Shown: one piece after another, positions 27,738 to 36,689 of the stretch
Layout: the number at the start of each line of letters is the position of its first letter
Numbering within the stretch: position 1 is the first letter of the stretch
DNA from: an uncultured Spirochaetaceae bacterium
GTDB lineage: Bacteria > Spirochaetota > Spirochaetia > Sphaerochaetales > Sphaerochaetaceae
DNA: 64,000 nt
Assembly (NCBI GenBank): GCA_944389295.1
Contig: CALXLV010000016.1
Coordinates: 57,516-121,515, forward strand
Direction: 5' to 3'
Translations under genes and position numbers: made by a program
The notes under the pieces: model-generated
Seen by the model: the letters and a program-made list of their open reading frames with translations, nothing else
Told to the model about the DNA's origin: nothing
The model's database searches: none

Positions 27738-29064
27738 AAAGCCTTCTGTGCCTGAGAAGTATCAGAGCCGAGAGCACTGCGCAGAGAAGCGCCGTTATCG
27801 GTAGGTTCATCCATATTCCCGTCAGCTTGAGAGGATAGAGCGCCGCGATCAGAATGAGAGGAAAGATGAAGGCGCTCGAGACAGAGATGGCCGCAGCATA
27901 TCTCGGCTTCTCTATCGCGGACATGAAGCTCTGAGTGCATATCGCTATCCAGCGGAGTATGTATGCCGATGATGCGATCCTTACTGCGGCGGTTCCCATG
28001 ACGTGTATGTCACTTCCGCCGCCCTCAACGAAGAGATTCACAGCAGTTTCGGGAAAGAAGAAGAGGAACACGCCCAGAAGCACCGATACCACAGCGCCGG
28101 CGCCGTAGCAGTATTTCTCTATGGCGGCAACCCTGTCCTTTCTGCCTGCACCCCAGTTGTAGCCGACAGAAGGCTGCAGGGAGTCGCATGTGCCGTAGAG
28201 GAGAGGCACCACGATTCCGTCCGCGTTCATCAGAATTCCGTAGACGCTGACAGCGGCCGAGCCTCCGAAGGCAAGAAGCATGACATTCATTATGATGGAC
28301 ACAATCCTGCCTGAGACGTTTGAAAGAAACGTTGGAAGGCCGCATGAGACTATCGTTTTTATAAGATGAGCATCGAAATGAGGCCGGCAGAACCCGAGTT
28401 CGGTTTTCTTTCTGAGGAACGGAATGAACCCGAAGATCACAGCGGTGAATATGCCGAGCGACGTACCGAGAGCAGCGCTCGCTATATCTCCTCTGAGTAT
28501 TATGAGGAAGAAGGATTCGTAGATCACGGCCATTCCGGCAAGCACTACGTTCATCAGGAAGGAGTAGCGTATCTTTCCGCATATTCTGAGGTAATTGTCC
28601 ACAGCGAATGCGAATGTCGTGAACGGAGAGAATACGGCATATACCCTGAGATAGGAGACAGCATGGGGAATAAGCGTCTCACTCGCTCCCATAAGTCTGA
28701 ATACGGCGGGAGAGAAGATGAAAAGAAGTGCCCCAAGGATTATTCCGGATATGAATATCATCACTACAGAGCATGTGAAGAAATTGTTGGCGCTGTGCCT
28801 GTCTCCCCTTCCCAGCTTTATCGCTATCTGTACCGATGAGCCTACTCCTATGAGATCTGATATCGCGAAGTTTATTATCACGAACGGCATCGCGAGATTA
28901 AGACCGGCAAAAGCCTCAGTACCGAGTATTCTTCCTACAAGTATGGCCTCCAGCATATAATACATCGAAGAGAGAAGCATTCCGAGCGCTCCCGGAACGG
29001 CTGCCTTGAAAAAAAGATGTCCTGGCCTGGTACTTATAAAAAGCCTTTCAGTATCACGCGGCAT
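27715..29064 (-). CDS. MATE family efflux transporter
   Basis: A 449-residue polytopic protein with about twelve helices in two MATE repeats (FFKAAVPGALGMLLSSMYYMLEAILVG is the first segment, then GLNLAMPFVIINFAISDLIG). The type usually exports drugs or cationic toxins by sodium or proton antiport. GGCGGAG lies upstream of the ATG. It is divergent from a MerR regulator with a shared 53-base control region, so induction by the exported compound is likely. Confidence 0.92.
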   Translation of the reverse strand: MPRDTERLFISTRPGHLFFKAAVPGALGMLLSSMYYMLEAILVGRILGTEAFAGLNLAMPFVIINFAISDLIGVGSSVQIAIKLGRGDRHSANNFFTCSVVMIFISGIILGALLFIFSPAVFRLMGASETLIPHAVSYLRVYAVFSPFTTFAFAVDNYLRICGKIRYSFLMNVVLAGMAVIYESFFLIILRGDIASAALGTSLGIFTAVIFGFIPFLRKKTELGFCRPHFDAHLIKTIVSCGLPTFLSNVSGRIVSIIMNVMLLAFGGSAAVSVYGILMNADGIVVPLLYGTCDSLQPSVGYNWGAGRKDRVAAIEKYCYGAGAVVSVLLGVFLFFFPETAVNLFVEGGGSDIHVMGTAAVRIASSAYILRWIAICTQSFMSAIEKPRYAAAISVSSAFIFPLILIAALYPLKLTGIWMNLPITALLCAVLSALILLRHRRLFREESRS

Positions 29065-29090
29065 AAAAAGTCTCCGCCCTCTATGAAAAA

Positions 29091-29109
29091 CTATTGAGTT
29101 AGTCCATAG
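29091..29109. promoter_or_regulatory. MerR-type operator between MATE and merR-like genes
   Basis: The imperfect 19-bp palindrome CTATTGAGTTAGTCCATAG matches its reverse complement at 14 of 19 positions. It covers the candidate -10 element of the regulator (CATAGT, 29105-29110) and carries TTGACT on the minus strand (29107-29112) toward the pump gene. Confidence 0.65.
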
Positions 29110-29110
29110 T
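29105..29110 (+). promoter_or_regulatory. Candidate -10 element of merR-like gene, leaderless spacing
   Basis: CATAGT, then seven bases to the ATG at 29118. No Shine-Dalgarno site. It overlaps the dyad, consistent with autorepression. Confidence 0.4.
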
Positions 29111-29117
29111 CAATAAT

Positions 29118-29963
29118 ATGGAAAGAAAAGAACGCAAGCTCTACCGTGCCGGTGATTTCGCCGCAATATTCGGAGTGAAGAAGGACACGCTTTTTTACTA
29201 TGACAGGATAGGAATATTCAGACCTGTTTTCAGAGCAGCCAACGGGTACAGGTACTATGGCTCATCGCAGTTCTCAACATTCAGCATAATACTCACGCTG
29301 CGCAACATGGATATCCCGATAGAGCGCATAAGGGAATATCTTTCAGCGAAGAATCCTGAATCGCTGATGGAGCTTTTCGATCTTGAGAGAAAGAGGATAG
29401 ACAAGAGGATACGGAAGCTGAAAGAGCTTTCATCAATGATAGAAAGCAACATCTCTATTATGAAAGAGGCGATGGAGATGGCAGGAAAACCTGTTTCAGT
29501 CAGGTATTTTCCCGAGGAGTACATCATCGAAAGCCTGCCTCAGAAGGGAAAGAAGATAGACTGGAGCGACGAGTGGTGGGCGCTCTACTCGTCCATATAC
29601 GGAAAGGACGAGGGAAATATAGGAATAACAGGGTCGAAAATCGCACTGGACGATATCCTCAGAGGAGAGTTCTCAAGGCTTGAGAGCATCTTTGTCATGA
29701 CAGGAAGGAAAACGGAAACTGAAATACCCGCAGGAATGTATGCTGTCAAATATGCGGAAGGACCTTACTCCGGATACAGCGGAATATACAGATCATTTCT
29801 GGATGAGATAGACAGGATGGGCTACATTCCCTCTTCTGCTGCGTACGAGGAGTATGCGGTTGACGAGATGGCGACCGACAGAAGCGAGAGATTCATCTCA
29901 AGAATAAGGATAATGGTAAAAGAAAAGAGGCCAGCAGAGCCGGCCCCTTCAGAGTGTGATTAG
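29118..29963 (+). CDS. MerR family regulator with GyrI-like effector domain
   Basis: A 281-residue regulator. The N-terminal MerR helix-turn-helix reads AGDFAAIFGVKKDTLFYYDR with the wing GYRYYGSSQFSTF. A coiled-coil dimerisation helix follows around residues 85-125. The C-terminal half (IPAGMYAVKYAEGPYSGY) resembles the BmrR/GyrI small-molecule binding fold. It sits divergent from the MATE pump and probably activates it when a drug binds. The end lies next to the rubrerythrin gene in convergent orientation. Confidence 0.9.
   Translation: MERKERKLYRAGDFAAIFGVKKDTLFYYDRIGIFRPVFRAANGYRYYGSSQFSTFSIILTLRNMDIPIERIREYLSAKNPESLMELFDLERKRIDKRIRKLKELSSMIESNISIMKEAMEMAGKPVSVRYFPEEYIIESLPQKGKKIDWSDEWWALYSSIYGKDEGNIGITGSKIALDDILRGEFSRLESIFVMTGRKTETEIPAGMYAVKYAEGPYSGYSGIYRSFLDEIDRMGYIPSSAAYEEYAVDEMATDRSERFISRIRIMVKEKRPAEPAPSECD
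29918..29948 (-). terminator. Terminator after rubrerythrin, inside merR 3' end
   Basis: On the minus strand, AGGGGCC (29942-29948), a 9-base loop, GGCCTCT (29926-29932), then TTTTCTTTTAC. One G-U pair in a 7-bp stem. Confidence 0.7.
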
Positions 29964-29964
29964 A

Positions 29965-30504
29965 TCAGTAGTTCTGACCTACAAGCTCGAAATATGCCTG
30001 AGGATGGTTGCAGACAGGGCACATTGCAGGAGCCTTCTTTCCGACTACGATGTGACCGCAGTTCCTGCACTTCCAGATCATCTCGCCGTCTCTGGAGAAC
30101 ACAAGACCCTCCTCGACGTTCTTGAGAAGCGCAAGATATCTCTCCTCATGGTGCTTCTCGATTGCTGCTACGCCTCTGAACTTAGCGGCGATCTCCTTGA
30201 AGCCCTCCTCATCGGCGACCTTGGCGAACTCAGCATACATATCTGTCCACTCGTAGTTCTCGCCCTCTGCAGCAGCCTTGAGGTTCTCGGCTGTTCCCTT
30301 GATGTCTCCGCCCTCAAGATACTTGAACCAGAGCTTAGCATGCTCCTTCTCGTTCTCTGCTGTCTCAAGGAAGAGAGCTGCGATCTGCTCATATCCTTCC
30401 TTCTTTGCCTTGGAAGCAAAATAGGTGTACTTGTTCCTTGCCTGGCTCTCACCGGCAAAAGCCGCCTGAAGATTCTTCTCAGTTCTTGATCCTTTCAGTT
30501 CCAT
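29965..30504 (-). CDS. rbr: Rubrerythrin
   Basis: A 179-residue peroxide-reducing protein of anaerobes. A four-helix diiron domain carries the glutamate ligands ([40 protein letters not shown]), and a C-terminal rubredoxin-like domain has the iron-binding pairs CRNCGH and CPVCNHP. AAGGAG precedes the ATG at 30504. The longer frame to 30591 overlaps perR and adds no homologous sequence. The start lies within the end of perR (26 bases), so the two are one operon for peroxide defence. Confidence 0.97.
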   Translation of the reverse strand: MELKGSRTEKNLQAAFAGESQARNKYTYFASKAKKEGYEQIAALFLETAENEKEHAKLWFKYLEGGDIKGTAENLKAAAEGENYEWTDMYAEFAKVADEEGFKEIAAKFRGVAAIEKHHEERYLALLKNVEEGLVFSRDGEMIWKCRNCGHIVVGKKAPAMCPVCNHPQAYFELVGQNY

Positions 30505-30904
30505 TTTTCTTCTCCTTATCTCTGCATTCCCTGCAGATGCCTTCAAATATAAGCTCATGGGAGGTAAGCTCGAAACCATCTTCCATGGCATGCGCTTCGA
30601 TCAGAGGACTACTATTATATGATACATCAACATCCACGACCCGTCCGCATTTTCTGCAGTATCCGTGAACATGCCGCTCTGCACGGTGATCATAATGGGC
30701 TTCCCCGCTGCCGACAGAAGTGACTTTTCCTATCCTTCCTTCCTCATAGAGAGAAGCAAGGTTGCGGTACACCGTAGCCTTGGATATCGTGCTGTGCTTA
30801 GAGGCGATAATGCGGTAAATGTCATCCGCGCTCGGATGACCGCAGAATGCCTGCACAGCCTCATATGTAAGTTCTTTCTGCAGCGTGTTGCGTCTGTCCT
30901 TCAT
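30479..30904 (-). CDS. perR: Fur-family peroxide regulator (PerR-like)
   Basis: A 141-residue Fur-family repressor. The winged helix includes [14 protein letters not shown] and [19 protein letters not shown]. The metal site residues lie in [14 protein letters not shown], and the two structural zinc pairs are CRKC and CREC. Co-transcription with rubrerythrin and absence of iron-uptake genes argue for PerR over Fur. Two AT-rich palindromes lie upstream, one filling the spacer of the promoter, so it probably represses itself and rbr. Confidence 0.88.
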   Translation of the reverse strand: MKDRRNTLQKELTYEAVQAFCGHPSADDIYRIIASKHSTISKATVYRNLASLYEEGRIGKVTSVGSGEAHYDHRAERHVHGYCRKCGRVVDVDVSYNSSPLIEAHAMEDGFELTSHELIFEGICRECRDKEKKNGTERIKN

Positions 30905-30907
30905 AGT

Positions 30908-30930
30908 TTATTGATAATTGTTATTAATAA
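30908..30930. promoter_or_regulatory. PerR/Fur-box-like palindrome 1
   Basis: TTATTGATAA, three bases, TTATTAATAA, arms complementary at nine of ten positions. It lies in the 5' leader of perR, just downstream of its -10 element. Confidence 0.6.
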
Positions 30931-30957
30931 AGTATCATTATCATGATAATGAGTCAA
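30929..30957 (-). promoter_or_regulatory. perR promoter with 18-bp palindrome in the spacer
   Basis: On the minus strand, TTGACT (30952-30957), 17 bases, TACTTT (30929-30934), 24 bases before the ATG. The spacer is a perfect palindrome, TCATTATCATGATAATGA (30935-30952), a good fit to a Fur/PerR box that would block polymerase when bound. Confidence 0.7.
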
Positions 30958-30982
30958 TAAGAAAGCTGCGGTTTCCCGCAGC
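30955..30982 (-). terminator. Terminator after jag
   Basis: On the minus strand, GCTGCGG, GAAA loop, CCGCAGC (stem arms 30965-30971 and 30976-30982), then TTTCTTATT. Confidence 0.8.
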
Positions 30983-30992
30983 CTTCATATCT

Positions 30993-31691
30993 TCATTTAT
31001 TGCTCGGAAGTATCCTTACCTGCTTGTAAAGCCCTTCTCCCTCACTCTTCGTCTCGACTCCTTCAAAATCATTGAGAGCTGTGTGCACCAGGCGGCGCTC
31101 AAAGGGATTCATCGGATCGAGAAGCCTCGAGCGTCCTGTCCTCCTGACCTGCTCGGCAGTCCTGTAGGCATTGCGGATTATCTGCTCCTCATGCCTCATC
31201 CTGTAGTTCTCGCTGTCGATAACTACCTTTATGTCCGGGTCGAGATTGCCCGCATAGACATTTGTTATGAGCTGGATCGCATCGAGGTTCTTTCCCTTTC
31301 TGCCGATGATTATTGATGAGTCATCGCTGTCGATGCTGATGCCGATCTTTGAATCCCTGCGGAATGAGATAGAGGACTTGCTTGAGTATCCCATCTTCAT
31401 CACGAGAGTATCGATGAACTCAAGGATTTTGCGCTCATTCTCGTTCTGGGGTTCGGGATTGAAGTCCTCGGCGGTAGAAGCATCCGATGCGGAGATATGA
31501 TCATCATCTTCCTCCTCGGGAGCGCTGTCATCACCGTAGTAGACCCTTATCTTTACGCTTCCCTTTCTGAAAAGACTCTTCTTCTCCCTCTCGATGACCT
31601 CCACATCAAAGGCATCGCGGTCAAGGCCAAGCTCGCGTATGGCCTTATCTATGGCTTCCTGTTCTGTTCTTCCTTCAAATTCGCTCTGCAT
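30993..31691 (-). CDS. jag: Jag/KhpB-type RNA-binding protein (SpoIIIJ-associated)
   Basis: A 232-residue protein encoded directly after yidC, as in most bacteria. It has a Jag-N domain (EFEGRTEQEAIDKAIRELG), a KH domain (GISIDSDDSSIIIGRKGKN) and a C-terminal R3H domain (NPFERRLVHTALNDFEGV). Relatives bind RNA and affect cell elongation. AGGAG precedes the ATG at 31691, so the frame to 31769 inside yidC is too long. The ATG starts one base after the yidC stop. Confidence 0.95.
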   Translation of the reverse strand: MQSEFEGRTEQEAIDKAIRELGLDRDAFDVEVIEREKKSLFRKGSVKIRVYYGDDSAPEEEDDDHISASDASTAEDFNPEPQNENERKILEFIDTLVMKMGYSSKSSISFRRDSKIGISIDSDDSSIIIGRKGKNLDAIQLITNVYAGNLDPDIKVVIDSENYRMRHEEQIIRNAYRTAEQVRRTGRSRLLDPMNPFERRLVHTALNDFEGVETKSEGEGLYKQVRILPSNK

Positions 31692-31692
31692 A

Positions 31693-33483
31693 TTACTTTC
31701 TCCTGTTCTTTCTGCGGGCTTCCTTCTTAGCCCTCTTCTCTGCATCGCGCTCGGCGATCTCCTCGGCATAGACAGATTTCTTCTTCTTGTTGACGAAAAG
31801 CTGCTGTCCGATCGATATGACGTTGACGGTCGACCAGTAGAGAAGAAGTCCCGACGGAGCGTTATACATTATGAAGAAGAAGATGATCGGCATTCCGTAT
31901 GTCATGAATGTGATCATTCCCTGCTGCTGTCCCGCCGCCTGTCCCGACTGGGTTATCTTCATGGAGAAGATCATCGAGATCGTATAGAGGATCGGAAGAA
32001 GGTGTATCTGGCTTCCGAGAAGCGGAATTCCGAACGGAAGCGTATAGATAGTGTCAGGTATCGAGAGATCTGGAATCCATCCCGGTATGAACATCGAGCC
32101 GCGGAGATCGAAGTTTGTATTGAGAAGGCCGTAGAGCGCAATGAATATCGGGAACTGTATGAGCATCGGGAGACATGATCCCATCGGGTTGATCTTCTCT
32201 TCCTTATACAGTTTGGCCATCGCGGCGTTCTGCGCCTCGGGATCGTTGGGATACTTCTCTTTTATCTCGTTGATCTTCGGAGTAAGCGCTCCCATCTTGG
32301 CTGTTGAGTCCATGCCCCTCTTCGCAAGCGGCTGGAGAAGCAGCTTTATGAGGATTGTAAGGAGGATGATCGCAACACCGTAGTTGGGGATTATCTTATA
32401 GAAGAACTGAAGTATCCAGTTGAGGATAGACTCAAGCCATGAAAGCCAGCTTCCCTCGATTATATCTGTAAGCTCATGTCCCTCTATTCCGAAAACATTG
32501 TCCTCTGAAATATCGTAGATATCGAGATTAGACTTCACCTTTGGTCCGGCGTAGAATGAGTAGATGTCGGATACAGCTGACTCGCCGGAAGCAAGCCTGT
32601 TCATGAAAATGGTATCTTTCTGAGGCACTCCGCTGTCATTTGATGACTGATTAGCCGTTGCATAGGCTATCGTTCCGTCACTCTCAGGAATGAGTATGAA
32701 AGCGAAGTACTTTCCGGAGAGAGCCATCCAGTCGACGATCTCATCACTATCGGATATGAATACTCCGTCATCGAATCCAGCGTTCTTCATTCCCTTTCCG
32801 TCATACCTTACGGAGACGCGTCTGTAGTCATAGTTGTTTGACATTGACTCAAATGAAGGTCCGATCTGCGGTCCGATGGAGACAGAATACATCAGAGAAT
32901 CATCATTGAGAGGCACCGGAGAACCGTCAGGTGCTGTGATGCTTACCTGCATCTGGATCATATACTCACCGTTTAGAGGTATCGCATATCTCTTCTCTAT
33001 AGTGAACGAACTGCCTTCTGATGTAACGAAATCACGGGTGAACGAGACTATCTTCCACTTGTCGGAACTCTCATTGACCGTATATGCGAACGCATCATCA
33101 ACAGGCGAGTTAATGTCGCCGCCTGCATAAAGCGTGAACATATCTGGATCAGAGTCATCTCTGAACACAAGTTCTACGGGACTGCCGTTCTCCATATGCT
33201 CTGAAAGTCTTATGGAGGATATATCTCCGCCCATCGGATCGAATCCGATTATGTAGGCTCCTGCCGTGACTTCAAATGGTTCTGTGTCTGAAACTTCACC
33301 GACTGCGGCTATCTCCGCCGCCTCGCTTTCCGGAAGCACCTCTGCGGTATTGTCCTCCGGAACATCCGTTACAGTCTCTGGGGCCGCAGGTATCTCAGGC
33401 GGAAAGAAAACTGTCTGGACTGCCATTCCGACCGTTATGACGATAACGGACAATACTATTGCAATGATAGTATTCCTATCCAT
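31693..33483 (-). CDS. yidC: Membrane protein insertase YidC
   Basis: Inserts and folds inner-membrane proteins, alone or with Sec. The 596-residue chain has an N-terminal anchor (NTIIAIVLSVIVITVGMAV), a large periplasmic domain to about residue 345, and the five-helix insertase core (YGVAIILLTILIKLLLQPL, GSCLPMLIQFPIFIALYGLL, NAPSGLLLYWSTVNV). A basic tail (KKEARRKNRRK) could contact ribosomes. Start ATG 33483 fits the AAGGAG five bases upstream better than the GTG at 33489, which overlaps that site. Confidence 0.97.
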   Translation of the reverse strand: MDRNTIIAIVLSVIVITVGMAVQTVFFPPEIPAAPETVTDVPEDNTAEVLPESEAAEIAAVGEVSDTEPFEVTAGAYIIGFDPMGGDISSIRLSEHMENGSPVELVFRDDSDPDMFTLYAGGDINSPVDDAFAYTVNESSDKWKIVSFTRDFVTSEGSSFTIEKRYAIPLNGEYMIQMQVSITAPDGSPVPLNDDSLMYSVSIGPQIGPSFESMSNNYDYRRVSVRYDGKGMKNAGFDDGVFISDSDEIVDWMALSGKYFAFILIPESDGTIAYATANQSSNDSGVPQKDTIFMNRLASGESAVSDIYSFYAGPKVKSNLDIYDISEDNVFGIEGHELTDIIEGSWLSWLESILNWILQFFYKIIPNYGVAIILLTILIKLLLQPLAKRGMDSTAKMGALTPKINEIKEKYPNDPEAQNAAMAKLYKEEKINPMGSCLPMLIQFPIFIALYGLLNTNFDLRGSMFIPGWIPDLSIPDTIYTLPFGIPLLGSQIHLLPILYTISMIFSMKITQSGQAAGQQQGMITFMTYGMPIIFFFIMYNAPSGLLLYWSTVNVISIGQQLFVNKKKKSVYAEEIAERDAEKRAKKEARRKNRRK

Positions 33484-33561
33484 CTTCACTCCTTGCCGAT
33501 GGTAAGATAGCGTATCCGTAAGCTGGAATAGGAACTCTCTGCCGATGAGAATGAATGGGAA

Positions 33562-33924
33562 CTATTTCCTGCGATTCCTGTCCAGCATTGAAATGAAGCC
33601 GGACTCAAGCAAGGAAAAGCTGGAAACCTTACCAGGATACAGGACGAGGACGAAATCCTCTCCTTCATCTTCCATTGGATTATCCGGGCTTATTCTTCCC
33701 TCATAGCATCTGAATATTTCTTTTGCCCTGCGTCTTGCCCTGTTGCGGTCAACTGCCCGTCCGAAGTGCTTTGCAGGTATGACTATGATACGGTCAAAGC
33801 CCAGATTGTTGCTGATGCTGATTAATCGCATTCCCGGACATGACTGTGATCTTCCATGTCTGAAAATGCGATCAATCTCTTCTTTTTTCCTGATAATCTC
33901 TCTCTTAGTAAGGCTTCTTCTCAT
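33562..33924 (-). CDS. rnpA: Ribonuclease P protein component
   Basis: A 120-residue basic protein that helps RNase P RNA cut tRNA leaders. The start [20 protein letters not shown] and the RNR signature [18 protein letters not shown] are typical. The frame stays open upstream to 34014, across rpmH, but the ATG at 33924 gives the usual length. It overlaps the end of rpmH by 20 bases. The gap to yidC (78 bases) holds no yidD gene. Confidence 0.95.
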   Translation of the reverse strand: MRRSLTKREIIRKKEEIDRIFRHGRSQSCPGMRLISISNNLGFDRIIVIPAKHFGRAVDRNRARRRAKEIFRCYEGRISPDNPMEDEGEDFVLVLYPGKVSSFSLLESGFISMLDRNRRK

Positions 33925-34072
33925 CGCTGGCTGTAAGGCTGTGTCTGCCTTTAGCTCTGCGGCGAGCAAGCACCAAACGTCCACCCTTAGTGGCCATTCT
34001 TGCGCGGAAACCAAACTTCCTTGTCCTCTTCATCTTGCTGGGATGATAGGTCCTTTTGCCTTTGTAACTCAT
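33905..34072 (-). CDS. rpmH: 50S ribosomal protein L34
   Basis: A 55-residue very basic ribosomal protein, translated by eye from the minus strand. It begins [19 protein letters not shown] and continues [20 protein letters not shown], the L34 consensus, with about eight extra residues at the end ([11 protein letters not shown]). GGAG lies seven bases before the ATG. The end overlaps rnpA by 20 bases in another frame. Confidence 0.97.
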   Translation of the reverse strand: MSYKGKRTYHPSKMKRTRKFGFRARMATKGGRLVLARRRAKGRHSLTASDEKKPY

Positions 34073-34144
34073 CTGACTACTCCAATTATATCGCTATAAA
34101 GCGGTTATTCTCTTCAAATAAAGAGCTTATCGCCCGATTATGGG

Positions 34145-34173
34145 ATTCTAGCAAACACGGCATCCGTGGTCAA
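34145..34173 (-). promoter_or_regulatory. Promoter for rpmH-rnpA-yidC-jag
   Basis: On the minus strand, TTGACC (34168-34173), 17 bases, TAGAAT (34145-34150), about 72 bases upstream of rpmH. A second TATAAT (34085-34090) lies 12 bases before the rpmH ATG and could also be used. Confidence 0.6.
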
Positions 34174-34200
34174 TACCGGAAAAATTACCTCTTTCAGTCA

Positions 34201-34479
34201 TCACCTTGCTGGATATATATCCTCTGCACGGGCATCAGGGAAGCGCATGTTGAAATCCTTTAGTATTCTCCCTTTCTCAAGCATCAGAAGATTCCTCGCG
34301 GACGCTCCGCGCACATGGACATATATCTTTCCGTTCTCGAAGGAGCGGAACTCAGTGGTTCTCCTCAAAGAAGGCCCGGCTATCAGAGGCCATGCGCGGT
34401 GATATCTGACACTGTCGATGTTTTCCAGACCTGAGATATACTCACTTACAAGATTCTTTATATCCTTAACATCTTCCAA
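34201..34479 (-). CDS. DUF721 family protein
   Basis: A 92-residue protein following recF, as is common in many bacteria. It includes NLVSEYISGL, YHRAWPLIAGPSLRRTTEF and the family-like segment GKIYVHVRGASARNLLMLE. No function is established for DUF721, although its location beside recF suggests DNA metabolism. The start is inferred to be TTG at 34479, preceded by GGGGA, because no ATG lies nearby except far inside recF. It overlaps the recF end by 14 bases. Confidence 0.75.
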   Translation of the reverse strand: MEDVKDIKNLVSEYISGLENIDSVRYHRAWPLIAGPSLRRTTEFRSFENGKIYVHVRGASARNLLMLEKGRILKDFNMRFPDARAEDIYPAR

Positions 34480-35551
34480 TTGTGAAATTCCCCTTTTCTG
34501 CTCTGTAGAAGAGAGAATCTTCCTTCTCTCCGGAGAAATAGCTCTCCCGCGGAAGGAATGTATAGAAAGCCTGTGAATATTCAGGAAGAGATGACAGAAC
34601 CTTTCCCCTCCTCTCGTCATCGAGCTCAAGAAGCACATCATCGATCAGAAGAACCGGCTTCTTTCCTGTCCTCTCGCTGAAATATCTGGCCTCGGCTATG
34701 CGGAAAAGTATAGATGCCAGTCTTATCTGTCCAGTAGAACCTACAGATGCGAAAGGTATTCCATCGGCCATGACGGTGAATCTGTCCCTGTGAGGCCCGC
34801 TGGATGTCGTCTGCATCGAGATGTCGCGCTGGATATTATCTTCAAGATAGGAGGATATATCATCAGCATTATCCATAGCTCCCCATGAAGGCTGATATTT
34901 TATCGTTATCTCCATATCACTCCCGGATATCTTCCTGAAAAGATCGGGAAAGATAGAATTGAATCCATATACTGCCTCAGCCCTCTCCCTCATCACTTCA
35001 AGACCGAATCTTGAAAGACGGTCGCTGTAAAGAGGGAGTATCGATGTGTTTCCGTTCTTTATAGCGGCATTGCGCTGCATCAGGATGCCTCTGTATGATC
35101 TGTGCGCATCGAAGAAAAGCGGTGAGTAGAGACTCATCATCTGGTCGAAGAACCTTCTCCTGTTTTCCGTCTCTCCCTTTATGAAAAGTATGTCATCATG
35201 GCTGAAAACAATGCACGGAAAACTGTATATGAGCTCACGTCTGTCCCTTATCTCCTTTCCGTCTATCTCTATTTTCCTTCTGTTTGACTGGAATGTGGTG
35301 CTTATTCTGCTCTTTATGCCGCTGTCGCTGAATATTCCTGAAATCGAAAAGCCTTCGCTTCCGTGCCTGACTGCTTCCCGGAGGCTTGATGTCCTGAATG
35401 ATGATCCGTAGCAGAGTATGTACACGGCTTCGAGGAAATTAGTCTTTCCCTGTCCGTTTATACCTGTAAGTACAATATCCTCCGCATCGACATCTACTTC
35501 CGCGGAGGATATATTTCTGAAACTGTTTATCGAAATCTGCTCAAATCTCAT
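34466..35551 (-). CDS. recF: DNA repair and replication protein RecF
   Basis: An SMC-like ATPase that loads RecA at gaps with RecO and RecR. The 361 residues show Walker A GINGQGKTNFLEAV, the signature SVGSTGQIRLAS and Walker B PVLLIDDVLLELDD. The ATG overlaps the dnaN stop (four bases). recR also lies in this window, at 61 kb. Confidence 0.97.
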   Translation of the reverse strand: MRFEQISINSFRNISSAEVDVDAEDIVLTGINGQGKTNFLEAVYILCYGSSFRTSSLREAVRHGSEGFSISGIFSDSGIKSRISTTFQSNRRKIEIDGKEIRDRRELIYSFPCIVFSHDDILFIKGETENRRRFFDQMMSLYSPLFFDAHRSYRGILMQRNAAIKNGNTSILPLYSDRLSRFGLEVMRERAEAVYGFNSIFPDLFRKISGSDMEITIKYQPSWGAMDNADDISSYLEDNIQRDISMQTTSSGPHRDRFTVMADGIPFASVGSTGQIRLASILFRIAEARYFSERTGKKPVLLIDDVLLELDDERRGKVLSSLPEYSQAFYTFLPRESYFSGEKEDSLFYRAEKGNFTIGRC

Positions 35552-36663
35552 GAATTGGGCATCTGCATCGGCATCAGCACAAAAAGATAATCTTTTTCAG
35601 GGTCTGATGTGAAAACCATCGCCGATGAAGGCTTCGTGAACATAATCTTTATATAATCCGAGTTGATTTTCTTTATCGGAGACACCAGAAGCATGCAGTT
35701 GAACGATATTCTCACGTCCGGTCCGCTGTAAGATGCAGGTATCTCCTGATGGCTTTCGCCGAATTCGGTATTCTCTCCTGAGAATGTCACCTTGTTTTCC
35801 GTAAGATCGAGGAATATTCTCTTTGACTTGTTCTCAACAAGGATGGATATGAGGGATATTGCTTTCTCCACATCCTCTTTCTTCATCACGCATGTGTTCT
35901 CGAGGTTGTGGGGTATGACTTTCTCATAAGCAGCATATGTTCCCTGTATAAGAGATGAGTATATAGTCCTGTTTCCGATGCGTGCGAAAATATAGCCTTC
36001 CTTTACCCCTATGGAGAAAAGTCCTTCGCCGCTCCCTATCGATTTAAGAAGTGAGAGGAATTTCACGGTTATTATAGAAGCCGGAAAATCAGGAATCTCC
36101 TGCTCGAAATGGCGTGAAACATATGCCATTCTCTTTCCATCAGTCGCGACCATGACGAGATTTCCGTTTTTCTTTTCCATATACACTCCCGTAAGGAAGT
36201 GCCTTGAGTCGTCGCTTGCCACTGCGAATGATGTTTTGTCGATCATGTCGAAGTAGTCGCGCTGAGTTATTGAAAAATAGAGCGAATCATCTATTGAGTT
36301 GAGAGATGGAAACTTTGATGCCTCTATTGTCCTGATGCTTATCCTGAATGAACCGCTCTCATCGGCCGGTTCTATTGTGAGGTTTCCTTCTTTTTCCTCA
36401 ACCAGTATCTCCTCATCTGGTATGTTCTTCAGAAGCTGAGAAAATTTCTCACAGAAAACAGTTGTGGCTCCCGGAACTATTACTGAAATGTTTATCTGGG
36501 ATGAGAAACCTATGTTCTGGTCTGTCGCTTTTACTGTAAGTATGTCTCCTCCTGCTTCGAGAAGGACGTTGCTGAGTATTGATAATGAGTTCTTAGAGCT
36601 TGAGAAGCTGTTCGCCAGCTCTATTTCCTGTCGGAGCAGGCTGGCCTGGCATATGAATTTCAC
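35548..36663 (-). CDS. dnaN: DNA polymerase III beta sliding clamp
   Basis: A 371-residue ring-forming clamp that tethers polymerase to DNA. It begins MKFICQASLLRQEIELA and ends in FVLMPMQMPNS, a typical clamp C-terminus. The start is set at the GTG at 36663 because AAGGAG lies eight bases before it and homologues start MKF. The frame-opening GTG at 36672 overlaps that site. The upstream gap to dnaA holds the origin. Confidence 0.96.
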   Translation of the reverse strand: MKFICQASLLRQEIELANSFSSSKNSLSILSNVLLEAGGDILTVKATDQNIGFSSQINISVIVPGATTVFCEKFSQLLKNIPDEEILVEEKEGNLTIEPADESGSFRISIRTIEASKFPSLNSIDDSLYFSITQRDYFDMIDKTSFAVASDDSRHFLTGVYMEKKNGNLVMVATDGKRMAYVSRHFEQEIPDFPASIITVKFLSLLKSIGSGEGLFSIGVKEGYIFARIGNRTIYSSLIQGTYAAYEKVIPHNLENTCVMKKEDVEKAISLISILVENKSKRIFLDLTENKVTFSGENTEFGESHQEIPASYSGPDVRISFNCMLLVSPIKKINSDYIKIMFTKPSSAMVFTSDPEKDYLFVLMPMQMPNS

Positions 36664-36689
36664 AGAAGTCACTCCTTATTGACTGTTAA

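Noticed and set aside
33486..33668. 60-residue frame between rnpA and yidC as possible yidD
   Set aside because: The sequence lacks the YidD signature and overlaps rnpA; it is not a yidD gene.
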